The notes: generated by a model from the letters alone, not told the origin. A stretch of DNA of 54,763 nucleotides from Candidatus Omnitrophota bacterium (GCA_021163425.1 JAGGWS010000057.1:1-54763); one strand, 5' to 3'; counted from the stretch's first letter, positions 42,244 to 51,217 are shown. Numbers and translations are program-made.

Positions 42244-42746
42244 GTTATAAAGGATTTGTTTATAAATTTTCAGATAACATAAATACTGACTTTATAATTT
42301 CGGGAAGATATAAATTTTCAATTACTGATTTAAAAGAGCTTTCTCAATATATTTTTGAAGACATCAGACCTAATTTTTCTAAGGAGATTAAGCGAGGTAA
42401 AAGCATTATCGTTGCTGGAGAGAATTTTGGAATGGGGTCTTCCCGGGAACAAGCCCCCTGGGTGATAAAGGAAGCAGGTATTATCTGTGTGGTAGCTAAG
42501 AGTTTTGCCCGGATATTTTACCGGAATAGTTTTAATATTGGTTTACCTTTAATCGAGGCTGATATATCTGAGATTTGTGAAGGAGATTTATTAGAAATAG
42601 ATGTAGATAAAGGATTAATAAAAGATTTGTCTCAGAATTTACAGGTAAGGTTTTCACCCTGGAGTAAATTTCAGAAAGAGTTAATTAGAGCAGGGGGGAT
42701 AATTAATTATTTAGAAAAGCATAAGGGGTTTCCTTCAGAGTTATGA
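42240..42746 (+). CDS. aconitase/3-isopropylmalate dehydratase family, small (swivel) subunit (LeuD/HacB-type)
   Basis: DNINTDFIISGRYKF, GENFGMGSSREQAPWVIKEAGIICVVAKSFARIFYRNSFNIGLPLIE. Confidence 0.92.
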   Translation: MSYKGFVYKFSDNINTDFIISGRYKFSITDLKELSQYIFEDIRPNFSKEIKRGKSIIVAGENFGMGSSREQAPWVIKEAGIICVVAKSFARIFYRNSFNIGLPLIEADISEICEGDLLEIDVDKGLIKDLSQNLQVRFSPWSKFQKELIRAGGIINYLEKHKGFPSEL

Positions 42747-43840
42747 ATAAGGTTTATAGAATTACCTTGATTGAAGGAGATGGGATAGGACCGGAGGTAG
42801 TAAAGGCTGCTAAGTTATGTGTAGAAGCAACCGGTTTAAAGGTAGAGTGGGAAGAAAGGTTTTTAGGCAGGATAGCTCAGGAAAAAATAGGCCAGCTTAT
42901 TCCTGAAGAGACTTTAGATTCAATAAGAAAGAATAAGGTAGCTTTGAAAGGTCCGGTTACAACGCCGGTAGGAGAAGGGTTTAGGTCGGTTAATGTAGAG
43001 TTGAGAAGAAAGCTTGATTTATATGTTAATTTGAGGCCGGTGAAATCCTGGCCAGTTTTAATTTCACCTTTTAAAGATAGGAAGATAGATATAGTCGTGG
43101 TTAGAGAGAATACCGAAGATTTATATGCCGGGATAGAATTTAATTCTGAAGACGATTTTTTCCCTTCTTTAGCTTGTGAGCTTGAGAAAAGAGGCTTAAG
43201 CACAAAAAAAGAGAAAGCTATTTCTTTAAAGATTATTTCTGAGGAGAATTCCCGGAGAATTATAAGATTCGCTTTTGACTATGCTCGAGAAAATAAAAGA
43301 AGAAAGGTGGCTTGTATTCATAAAGCTAATATTTTAAAGTTTACCGACGGCTTATTCCTTAAAATATTCTATGAAGAAGCAGAGAATTTTCCTGAGGTCA
43401 TTTCCGAAGATTATATAATAGATAATTTCTGTATGCAGGTTGTGTTAAGGCCAGAAAATTTCGATGTCTTGGTTTTACCTAATCTTTATGGAGATATAGT
43501 TTCTGATTTATGTGCCGGATTAGCAGGAGGATTGGGGTTGGCTCCGGGAGCTAATATTGGAAAAGATTGTGCAGTTTTTGAGCCGGTCCATGGTTCAGCT
43601 CCTAAACACGCCGGTAAAAATAAAGTAAATCCTATAGCCACAATACTCTCAGCTGCTCTTATGCTTAAATATCTCGAGCAAGAAGAAAAAGCTGAAAAAA
43701 TAGAGAGGGCAATAGAAGAAGTTATTAAAGAAGGTAAATTTCTTACCTATGATTTAAAGCCTACCCGCAGTGACCCTACCAGTGTAGGCACTCTCCAGAT
43801 GGCTGAGGCTATTGCCGATAAGATAAAGTCTTTTAAATAA
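42743..43840 (+). CDS. isocitrate dehydrogenase family (NAD(P)-dependent beta-decarboxylating dehydrogenase)
   Basis: ITLIEGDGIGPEVV, GFRSVNVELRRKLDLYVNLRPV, VVRENTEDLYAGIEF, PNLYGDIVSDLCAGLAGGLGLAPGANIG, EPVHGSAPKHAGKNKVNP. Confidence 0.9.
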   Translation: MNKVYRITLIEGDGIGPEVVKAAKLCVEATGLKVEWEERFLGRIAQEKIGQLIPEETLDSIRKNKVALKGPVTTPVGEGFRSVNVELRRKLDLYVNLRPVKSWPVLISPFKDRKIDIVVVRENTEDLYAGIEFNSEDDFFPSLACELEKRGLSTKKEKAISLKIISEENSRRIIRFAFDYARENKRRKVACIHKANILKFTDGLFLKIFYEEAENFPEVISEDYIIDNFCMQVVLRPENFDVLVLPNLYGDIVSDLCAGLAGGLGLAPGANIGKDCAVFEPVHGSAPKHAGKNKVNPIATILSAALMLKYLEQEEKAEKIERAIEEVIKEGKFLTYDLKPTRSDPTSVGTLQMAEAIADKIKSFK

Positions 43841-43844
43841 GGGT

Positions 43845-44765
43845 ATGGTAGCTGGTAAAATTTCTATAATAGGAGCAGGAGAAGTAGGAAGAAATATAGC
43901 TTTTTTGGTAGTAATAAAAAACTTAGCTGAAGAGCTTGTTTTAGTAGATATTCAAAAGGATTTGGCTAAAGGTTTGTCTTTAGATTTAGAAGACAGCAGG
44001 TTTTTCTTTTCCTCTAATACTAAAGTTTTGGCTGTAGATAATTTAAAATACACAAAATCTTCAAATATAGTAGTAGTCTCTGCCGGTAGACCGAGAATTC
44101 CTGGTATGAGCAGGGAAGACCTTATTAAGTTCAATTCAGAAGTAGTGAGAGATATTGCCAGGGATCTTAAAAAGTATGCTCCTAATTCAATTATTATTGT
44201 AGTTACTAACCCGGTAGATTTGATGACTTATCTGGTTTTAAAAACTACTGGTTTCTCTCATAAAAAAGTAATGGGGATGGGGGTTTCTTTAGATTCAGCG
44301 CGTTTAGCCAATATTATAACTAAGAAATTACCTGTAAATATTTCTAACTTCAATCCTTTAGTATTAGGAGCTCACGGAAAAAATATGCTAATTTCTGAAC
44401 TAAGTTCTTTATATGGGTTTAAGTTATCTAATTTTTTGAGCAAGAAGGAGTTAAAGGAAATCAAAAAGACTACTATAAACAGGGGTGCAGAGATTGTGAG
44501 TTTTCTTAAAAAAGGGAGTGCAAGATTTGCTCCGGCTGTAGCTGTATTTAAGTTGTTAGAAGCGATTGTTTTAGATAAGAAAGAATTGAGTCTCTGCTCA
44601 GCATATTTGAAGGGTGAGTTTTCTCTTAGAGATGTATGTTTAGGTGTTCCAGTTATACTAGGTAAAGAAGGTATAGAGAAAATCTTAGAAATTCCCCTCT
44701 CTAAGGAAGAAATTACTTTCCTTAGAAAAGCCCAGAGAGAGTTTAAGAAAAAGAAGTTCTTCTAA
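43845..44765 (+). CDS. mdh: malate/lactate dehydrogenase family, malate dehydrogenase-like
   Basis: GAGEVGRNIAF, AGRPRIPGMSREDLIKFN, VTNPVDLMTYLVLKTTGF, GVSLDSARL, GAHG. Confidence 0.85.
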   Translation: MVAGKISIIGAGEVGRNIAFLVVIKNLAEELVLVDIQKDLAKGLSLDLEDSRFFFSSNTKVLAVDNLKYTKSSNIVVVSAGRPRIPGMSREDLIKFNSEVVRDIARDLKKYAPNSIIIVVTNPVDLMTYLVLKTTGFSHKKVMGMGVSLDSARLANIITKKLPVNISNFNPLVLGAHGKNMLISELSSLYGFKLSNFLSKKELKEIKKTTINRGAEIVSFLKKGSARFAPAVAVFKLLEAIVLDKKELSLCSAYLKGEFSLRDVCLGVPVILGKEGIEKILEIPLSKEEITFLRKAQREFKKKKFF

Positions 44766-44782
44766 ATACCAGTAAATTACTC

Positions 44783-44823
44783 CGGTTTCGTGACAAAATG
44801 TTTTCAAAATAAAATATCAAGTT
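44783..44823 (-). repeat. inverted, degenerate copy of the intergenic palindromic element
   Basis: Reverse complement aacttgatattttattttgaaaacattttgtcacgaaaccg aligns with aacttgacaaaatactttgaaagtaaaatgtcaagtt at 5016-5052 and with ...tgtcaagttacgaaaccc at 51448-51463. Confidence 0.6.
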
Positions 44824-44936
44824 AAAGGAGGCGGGTTTCACCCATTCATCCATGCCTTTCTGGTGGTACAGAGTATTTACATTTTCAATTCCTTCTAAAA
44901 ATTTCTTAGAGTTTCTAATAAAAATCTTGTGAAAAA

Positions 44937-44965
44937 CTAAGATAAATAGTATAATTTTCTGATTT
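44937..44965 (+). promoter_or_regulatory. candidate sigma70-type promoter for receiver/HD-GYP genes
   Basis: TTGTGA (44937-44942) - 17 bp - TATAAT (44960-44965), upstream of ATG at 44983. Confidence 0.6.
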
Positions 44966-44982
44966 TTCAAGAAATAAAATTT

Positions 44983-45354
44983 ATGGAAAAGAACAAGAAA
45001 AAAATCTTAGTGGTAGAAGATGAAGAAGAAATTATTGAATTTCTTAAAAATTTTTTAAGGCGGAGAAAGATAGAAGTTTATTTAGCTAAGAGTGGCTTAG
45101 AAGCTTTAGATGTATTTGAAAAAGAAAGTCCTGATTTAGTCCTTTTAGATATCGGGATACCCCAGATAGATGGCTTAGAAGTCTTAAGAGAAATAAAAGA
45201 AAAGGTTCCTCAGACAAAAGTAATAATGGTTACGGGAAGAGCAGATAAAAAATCAATTTCTAAGGCTAAAAAATTATCTGCAGATGCCTATATCAATAAG
45301 CCTGTAGATTTGGCAGAATTATACTCAGTAATAGAAAAGTTTTTGAAAGCTTAA
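44983..45354 (+). CDS. stand-alone response regulator receiver (CheY-like) protein
   Basis: KILVVEDEEEIIEFLKNFL, PDLVLLDIGIPQIDGLEVL, VIMVTGRADKK, DAYINKPVDLAEL. Confidence 0.93.
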   Translation: MEKNKKKILVVEDEEEIIEFLKNFLRRRKIEVYLAKSGLEALDVFEKESPDLVLLDIGIPQIDGLEVLREIKEKVPQTKVIMVTGRADKKSISKAKKLSADAYINKPVDLAELYSVIEKFLKA

Positions 45355-45383
45355 ATCTAGACTGTCATTTAAAAATTTTAGAA

Positions 45384-46556
45384 ATGTTTGATTACCGAAG
45401 AGAGTTAGAGAAAGCTGCCCGTCAGATGATTTTAATTCATGATACTCGTCTTCTTACCAAGCTTATATTAAGAACAGTTGTTAGAAGCCTTAAAATAAAA
45501 CATGCGGGTTTTTTTCTTTATCGTCGAGATAAAGACGATTATCTCTTGACAGTGTCTAAGGGAGAAAGAGGGTTAAGAGTCCCTGAAGGTTTTGCTAAAG
45601 TTAGTAAAAATAACCCTCTAATAAGATACTTTTTAGAAGAAGATAAAAAGATAAATAAAAATAACTTCCTTCTTTATGAAGAGCTCTCTGATTTTTTAAA
45701 GAAAGGTTATTTTAAAAAGAAAAAAGATTTAAGAGTTTTTTTTGAGGAGCTTAAATTTCAATTAGAATTATTTAAGGCAAAAGTCTGTATACCTGGTTTT
45801 TTCCGAAATAGACTTATAGGAATACTTTTCCTTGGAGATAAGATAAATAAGAAGACTTTTCTTCCTGAAGAATTAGGGTTTCTTTCAGTTTTAACCTCAG
45901 ATGTAGTAATGGCTGTTCAAAACGTCTGGCTTTTTGAAGATTTAAAGAGCCAGTTAGAGAAGAACAGAAACCTTTTTTTAAGTTTAGTAAAAGCTTTGGC
46001 TTCAGCCATTGAAGCTAAAGATAAATATACTTCAGGTCACACTGAAAGAGTAACTTCTTACGCTTTAATTTTATTGGAGGAAATTGCTAAAATGAAAAAG
46101 TTCTCTCCAAGTAGATATAAATCTTTAAGAGAAAAATTAAAGATAGCTTCTCTCTTACATGATATAGGAAAGATAGGAGTTTCTGAAAAGATATTAAATA
46201 AAAAAGGGTTTCTGACAAAAGAAGAAAGAAAGGAAATAGAAAAACATCCTCTTTTAGGTGCAGAAATTATGAAGCCAGTGGAAGAGTTTAAAGATATAAT
46301 TGAGGCAGTAAAACACCATCATGAACGATACGATGGAAAAGGTTATCCCGATGGACTCAAGGGGAGGAAAATACCTTTCTTATCAGCCATAATCTCTGTA
46401 GCTGATGCTTATGATGCTATGACTTCGGAAAGACCTTATCGTTCAGCTTTATCTAAAGAGGAAGCAATAAAAGTGGCTGAAAGTCAATCTAAAAAACAAT
46501 TTCATCCCTTGGTAGTTAAAGCTTTGTTAAAACTCTGCAAAAAGGGGAAATTATAA
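45384..46556 (+). CDS. GAF-like sensor domain plus HD-GYP domain protein
   Basis: AKDKYTSGHTERV, LLHDIGKIGVSEKIL, HHHERYDGKGYPDGLKG, SVADAYDAMTSERPYR. Confidence 0.93.
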   Translation: MFDYRRELEKAARQMILIHDTRLLTKLILRTVVRSLKIKHAGFFLYRRDKDDYLLTVSKGERGLRVPEGFAKVSKNNPLIRYFLEEDKKINKNNFLLYEELSDFLKKGYFKKKKDLRVFFEELKFQLELFKAKVCIPGFFRNRLIGILFLGDKINKKTFLPEELGFLSVLTSDVVMAVQNVWLFEDLKSQLEKNRNLFLSLVKALASAIEAKDKYTSGHTERVTSYALILLEEIAKMKKFSPSRYKSLREKLKIASLLHDIGKIGVSEKILNKKGFLTKEERKEIEKHPLLGAEIMKPVEEFKDIIEAVKHHHERYDGKGYPDGLKGRKIPFLSAIISVADAYDAMTSERPYRSALSKEEAIKVAESQSKKQFHPLVVKALLKLCKKGKL

Positions 46557-46558
46557 AC

Positions 46559-47698
46559 TTGAAGAAAAAAATCCTTATTCTTTATATCACTACTCTTTCC
46601 GGACACTATAAAGCAGCCAAAGCTATAGAAGAAGCCTTAAAGATTAAGGATCAAAATTGTGAAATTGTCTCTTTAGATATTTTAAGCTATTTACACCCTT
46701 ACTCTTCTAAGTTAGTAAATTTTCTCTACTCTTTAATGATAAAAAAATTACCCTTTTTCTGGGGGAGTGTTTATGACAAAAAAAACCTGGTAAAAGGCAT
46801 TGAACCATTTAAAAAAAGTCTCTATCATCACGACCTTAGAAAAATTGAAGATTTAATAATTAAGGAAAGTCCTCAGGCTGTGGTCTGTACTCAGGCTTTC
46901 CCCTGTAGTTTAGTAGCTTATCTTAAAGAAAAAAAACGCAGGAAATTTCCCTTAATTGGAGTAGTTACTGATTTTTGGCCTAATAGTTTCTGGTTTTCTC
47001 CGGAGGTAGATTATTATGTAATTGCTTTTGACTGGGTAAAAAAAAGATTTAAAGAGGCTGGTATAAAAGAATCAGCGGTTAAAACTCTAGGATTACCCAT
47101 AATGCCTGATTTTAATAAAGAATTTGATAAAAAAAAATTGAGTTTAGAGTTAGGGCTTTCTCCAGAACTGCCAACTATATTAGTTATGGGAGGAGGTTCA
47201 GGTTTAGGTCCTTTAGGGAGGATAGCTGAGATTTTAGATAATTCTAAATTAGAATTTCAATTAATTATTGTCTGTGGAAAAAATAAGAAACTTTATAACC
47301 TGCTTTTAAGCAAAAAGTTTAATAAATCTGTAAAAATATTTCCTTATACTGAAAATATCCCTAAATTTATGAGTTTTTCTGATATAATTATTACTAAATC
47401 CGGAGGAATTACCATAGCTGAAAGTTTAGCTAAGGGATTAGCTATTATAGTTTTTAAGCCGATACCTGGTCAGGAAGAGAAAAATTTAAAATTTTTAGTG
47501 AGGGAAAATCTTGTATTTAACGCAAAAAAACTTAGAGAAATTCTTTACATAGTGGAAAGGCTACTCTTAGATAGAGAGAAATTGAGAAGAGTTCAACGGA
47601 GAGCGCGTTCATTTTCTCAACCTGAGTCTTCTTTAAGGATAGCTGACTTAGTTCTGGAATCTATAAATGGTGAACTATTTTTTATACAGAATAGCTAA
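46559..47698 (+). CDS. glycosyltransferase, MurG/MGDG-synthase-like (TTG start)
   Basis: [92 protein letters not shown]. Confidence 0.88.
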   Translation: MKKKILILYITTLSGHYKAAKAIEEALKIKDQNCEIVSLDILSYLHPYSSKLVNFLYSLMIKKLPFFWGSVYDKKNLVKGIEPFKKSLYHHDLRKIEDLIIKESPQAVVCTQAFPCSLVAYLKEKKRRKFPLIGVVTDFWPNSFWFSPEVDYYVIAFDWVKKRFKEAGIKESAVKTLGLPIMPDFNKEFDKKKLSLELGLSPELPTILVMGGGSGLGPLGRIAEILDNSKLEFQLIIVCGKNKKLYNLLLSKKFNKSVKIFPYTENIPKFMSFSDIIITKSGGITIAESLAKGLAIIVFKPIPGQEEKNLKFLVRENLVFNAKKLREILYIVERLLLDREKLRRVQRRARSFSQPESSLRIADLVLESINGELFFIQNS

Positions 47699-48524
47699 AT
47701 TCTTAGCTATAATTTTGCCTCGCAAGATTAGTTATTCTTTAGCCTCTTTTCTGGCTCAGCTTCGTTTCTATTTTTCCCCTAGAGATAGAAAGGCTGTTAT
47801 CTACAATATTAAAAGAGTAGTTGGCCAATCTTCAGAGAAAGATATTAGACAAATTTCTAAAAAAGTATTTATAAATTTTGGGAAGTATTTGGTAGATTTT
47901 TTCAGATTCTCTAAGTTAGATGAAGGTTTTATAAAAAAATATGTTAAGATAAGGAACTTGAATTATCTAGATGAGGCTCTTTCCCAATTTAGTGGAGCTA
48001 TAGCTCTAACCGCCCATTTGGGGAATTGGGAATTAGGAGGAGCAATAGTAGGAAAATTAGGCTATCCTTTATATGTTATTGCCCTTCCTCACCAAAACCC
48101 CAAGGTGAACCGTTTTTTTGACTCTCAGAGAAATTTGTGTGGAGTAGAAGTAATTCCTGTGGGTTTAGCGCTAAGAAAGTGTTTTAGGATTTTGAAGAAT
48201 AAGAAGATTATAGCCTTATTAGGAGATAGAGATTTTGGCAAGGATGGTTTATCTTTAAAATTTTGCACAAGGTTAGCTTCTATACCTCAGGGAGCAGCTG
48301 TCTTTTCTATCAAGACAAAAGTTCCTGTTATCCCGGCTTTCTTTATCCGGAATTTAGATGATACATTCTCTTTAATATTTGAAAAACCCATTCTTCCCTT
48401 TGATAGTCAGGGAAGACTCAGAGATAAAGAGAAATTATTGAAAGAATATGTTAGAATAATTGAAGATTATGTGCGAAGATATCCTGAGCAGTGGTATATG
48501 TTTCAACCCTTTTTTAAGGAGTAA
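47667..48524 (+). CDS. LpxL/HtrB-type lysophospholipid (lipid A) acyltransferase
   Basis: ALTAHLGNWELGGAIVGKLG, ALLGDRDFGKDG, FFIRNLDDTFSLIFEKPI, YPEQWYMFQPFF. Confidence 0.87.
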   Translation: MVNYFLYRIAKFLAIILPRKISYSLASFLAQLRFYFSPRDRKAVIYNIKRVVGQSSEKDIRQISKKVFINFGKYLVDFFRFSKLDEGFIKKYVKIRNLNYLDEALSQFSGAIALTAHLGNWELGGAIVGKLGYPLYVIALPHQNPKVNRFFDSQRNLCGVEVIPVGLALRKCFRILKNKKIIALLGDRDFGKDGLSLKFCTRLASIPQGAAVFSIKTKVPVIPAFFIRNLDDTFSLIFEKPILPFDSQGRLRDKEKLLKEYVRIIEDYVRRYPEQWYMFQPFFKE

Positions 48525-48529
48525 TCTCT

Positions 48530-49189
48530 ATGAAAGTCTGGATAGTGATTCCTGCTTTTAATGAAGGAAAGACAATAGAGATTTTAGTTAGAAAAGTTAA
48601 AGATAAGTCTTTGCCGGTAATAGTAATAGATGATGGCTCTCAGGATAATACTTATTCTAAAGCCTTAGAAGCTGGGGCGGATACAGTGTTAAGAAATAAA
48701 AAAAACTTAGGTAAGGGAGCATCATTAAGAAAAGTTTTTACTTACTTAATAAATAATAATTTAGATTGTGATGCGGTTATAATTATGGATGCTGATGCTC
48801 AACATTTACCTGAAGAATTAGATTTATTTATAGAAAAACTAAAAAAAGGTTCTCACTTTATTGTAGGTAACAGACTTTCTTTTCCTTTGGGGATGCCTTT
48901 AATTCGGCTTATTACTAATAAGTTAATGTCTTACATAATTTCTAAAAAGATTAAGCAAGAGGTTCCCGATACTCAATGTGGGTTTAAGGCAATTAGAAGA
49001 GAGGTTTTTGAGAAGTTGAGCCTTAAGACTTCTAAGTATGAGATTGATTCAGAGTTGATTATAAAGTCAGCCTTTTTAGGCTATAGGATAGAGTCAGTTC
49101 CTATAAAGAGTGTTTATCGGGAACAACGAAGTAATATCAATCCTTTCTGGGACACTTTTCGTTTTATAAGATTTATTTTAACAGTCTGA
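48530..49189 (+). CDS. glycosyltransferase family 2
   Basis: VWIVIPAFNEGKTIEILVRKV, VIDDGSQDNTYSKAL, NLGKGASLRKVF, MDADAQHLPEELDLF, DTQCGFKAIRREVFEKL. Confidence 0.93.
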   Translation: MKVWIVIPAFNEGKTIEILVRKVKDKSLPVIVIDDGSQDNTYSKALEAGADTVLRNKKNLGKGASLRKVFTYLINNNLDCDAVIIMDADAQHLPEELDLFIEKLKKGSHFIVGNRLSFPLGMPLIRLITNKLMSYIISKKIKQEVPDTQCGFKAIRREVFEKLSLKTSKYEIDSELIIKSAFLGYRIESVPIKSVYREQRSNINPFWDTFRFIRFILTV

Positions 49190-49833
49190 TGAGGAAAAAT
49201 TATTCAGACCTCAGAAGGAAGATGGTAGAAGAACAGATAATTGCACGAGGAATAAAAGATGAGAGAATAATTTCTGCTTTCTTAGAAATACCCCGGGAAG
49301 AGTTTATCCCTTGCGAATTTAGAGATTTAGCTTACCGGGATTTCCCTTTATCTATTGGTTGTGGTCAAACTATTTCTCAGCCTTATATGGTGGCTTTAAT
49401 GACTGAAGTTTTGAGTCCTTTACCAGGAGAGAAAATTTTAGAAGTAGGTACTGGTTCAGGTTATCAGTCAGCAATCTTAGCTTATTTAGGAGCTAAAGTA
49501 TTTACTATAGAAAGAATTTCTGAATTAGCTAAAAAAGCCCAAGAAACTTTAGCCCGTTTAGGTTATTATGTTCGGATAAGAGTAGGTGATGGTACCTTAG
49601 GCTGGAAAGAAGAAGCCCCTTTTACAGGCATTATCGTGACGGCTGGTGTAGATAAAATACCTCCACCTTTGATGGAACAGTTAGCGATAGGAGGCAGAAT
49701 GGTCATACCTTTAGGAGGAAGGCTTTCTCAAGTTTTGACTAAAATAGAAAAGTTTGCTGAAAGTAATTTTGGAAAGGAAGAAATTTGTAGCTGTATATTT
49801 GTCCCTTTACTGGGAAAATATGGTTATTCCTGA
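49189..49833 (+). CDS. pcm: protein-L-isoaspartate O-methyltransferase
   Basis: MVEEQIIARGIKDERIISAFLEIPREEFIP, SIGCGQTISQPYMVALMTEVL, ILEVGTGSGYQSAILAYLGAKVFTIER. Confidence 0.95.
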   Translation: MRKNYSDLRRKMVEEQIIARGIKDERIISAFLEIPREEFIPCEFRDLAYRDFPLSIGCGQTISQPYMVALMTEVLSPLPGEKILEVGTGSGYQSAILAYLGAKVFTIERISELAKKAQETLARLGYYVRIRVGDGTLGWKEEAPFTGIIVTAGVDKIPPPLMEQLAIGGRMVIPLGGRLSQVLTKIEKFAESNFGKEEICSCIFVPLLGKYGYS

Positions 49834-49842
49834 CAATAAACT

Positions 49843-50319
49843 ATGTCTGATCGATTAATAATCTTTTTAGTATCTATGTCTCCTTTTTTAGAACTGAGAG
49901 GTTCTATCCCCTTAGGATTAGCGAAGGGGTTAAGTTTAAAAGAAATTTTTTTCATTTCAATAATAGCTAATATAATTGTAATTATCCCTTTATTATTGTT
50001 TTTTAAGTTTTTAATAAGAATTTGCGAAAAATTAAAATTCTTGAATAAACTCCTATCCTGGTGGTTTACTAAAATAGAAAAGAGATACTATCTGGTGGAA
50101 AAATATGGATTTTTGGGTTTATTCTTATTTGTAGTTATCCCTTTGCCAGGCTCAGGAGCTTGGAGTGGATGCTTAGCTGCCTGTCTATTTAAAGTAAGAT
50201 TCTTTAAGGCATTTGTAGCTGTAGCCTTAGGAGTAATAGGAGCCGGAATACTGGTAAGTATTGGCTCATTAGGAGTATTTAAATTTTATTCATTTTTGAA
50301 AGACTTACTCTTTTTCTAA
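49843..50319 (+). CDS. small integral membrane protein (putative small multidrug export family, COG2426-like)
   Basis: SMSPFLELRGSIPLGLAKGLSLKEIFFISIIANIIVIIPLLLFF...VIPLPGSGAWSGCLAACLF. Confidence 0.82.
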   Translation: MSDRLIIFLVSMSPFLELRGSIPLGLAKGLSLKEIFFISIIANIIVIIPLLLFFKFLIRICEKLKFLNKLLSWWFTKIEKRYYLVEKYGFLGLFLFVVIPLPGSGAWSGCLAACLFKVRFFKAFVAVALGVIGAGILVSIGSLGVFKFYSFLKDLLFF

Positions 50320-50320
50320 A

Positions 50321-51058
50321 ATGGCTATTATAAAAGATAGAGGATTTATATTAAGGACTTTTGATTTTAGAGAAACTAGTAAGATTGCTCATATTTTTAC
50401 TAAGAAATCGGGGAAAGTACACGGTTTGTTAAAGGGTTTTAGAAAGGGAAAAAAAGAGTTTACCACATCTTTAGATTTATTTTCCTTAAATGAATTTATT
50501 TTCTATCAATCAAGAAATCCTCTCTGGCTTGTTTCTTCTGCTGATATGATTTATAACTTTCCTTACTTAAGAGAAAATTTAGAAAAGAACTTGATAGCTA
50601 ACTATATTGTAGAGTTTATAGATAAGATCAGTCCTTTGAATTTTCCTTCTTCGGAAATATACTCTCTTATAAAAGAAAGCCTCCTTTTTCTTAGAGAAAA
50701 TCACTCTCGAAAGATTCTCTATATTTTTCAAATAAAGGCTCTTCAATTTTCGGGGTTTAAACCCTCGCTTATTTTTTGTATAAAGTGTAATAGAGAAATT
50801 ATTAATAAAGGTTATTTTAGTGTAAAATTAGGAGGCCTACTTTGTCCAGAATGTTTAAAGTATGATAAATTTTCTAAAGGTATTTCTGAAGAATTAATCT
50901 TAAGCCTAAAATACATCCAGAAAAATGACTTTAAAAAGGCTTTAAGGATAGGGCTAAAAGGAAACAGGGAGACTGAATTAATTGAAATTTTGGAAGAGTT
51001 TATCTCCTATCACTTAGATACTAAGATAAAAAGTTTATATAGTTTAAAGAACTTTTAG
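50321..51058 (+). CDS. recO: DNA repair protein RecO
   Basis: KDRGFILRTFDFRETSKIAHIFTKKSGKVHGLLKGFRKGK, C-terminal zinc site CIKCNRE..LCPECL. Confidence 0.9.
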   Translation: MAIIKDRGFILRTFDFRETSKIAHIFTKKSGKVHGLLKGFRKGKKEFTTSLDLFSLNEFIFYQSRNPLWLVSSADMIYNFPYLRENLEKNLIANYIVEFIDKISPLNFPSSEIYSLIKESLLFLRENHSRKILYIFQIKALQFSGFKPSLIFCIKCNREIINKGYFSVKLGGLLCPECLKYDKFSKGISEELILSLKYIQKNDFKKALRIGLKGNRETELIEILEEFISYHLDTKIKSLYSLKNF

Positions 51059-51217
51059 ATTTTTTGTAAAATGGAAAATAAATAGGATAGACATTTCTAG
51101 AAGATCCCAATAAAGGAGATTAAATACAGAAGTTGATTTCTGGAGTTTTCCGAAGAATAAGCCCTATTTTTTACACCTCTATAATAAATTGGGTTTGGTA
51201 AGACGGTTTGAATATTC

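Noticed and set aside
44743-44970. 75-aa minus-strand ORF in the mdh/receiver gap
   Set aside because: Overlaps the mdh end and repeat element, no recognisable domain; could be a remnant but not supportable.
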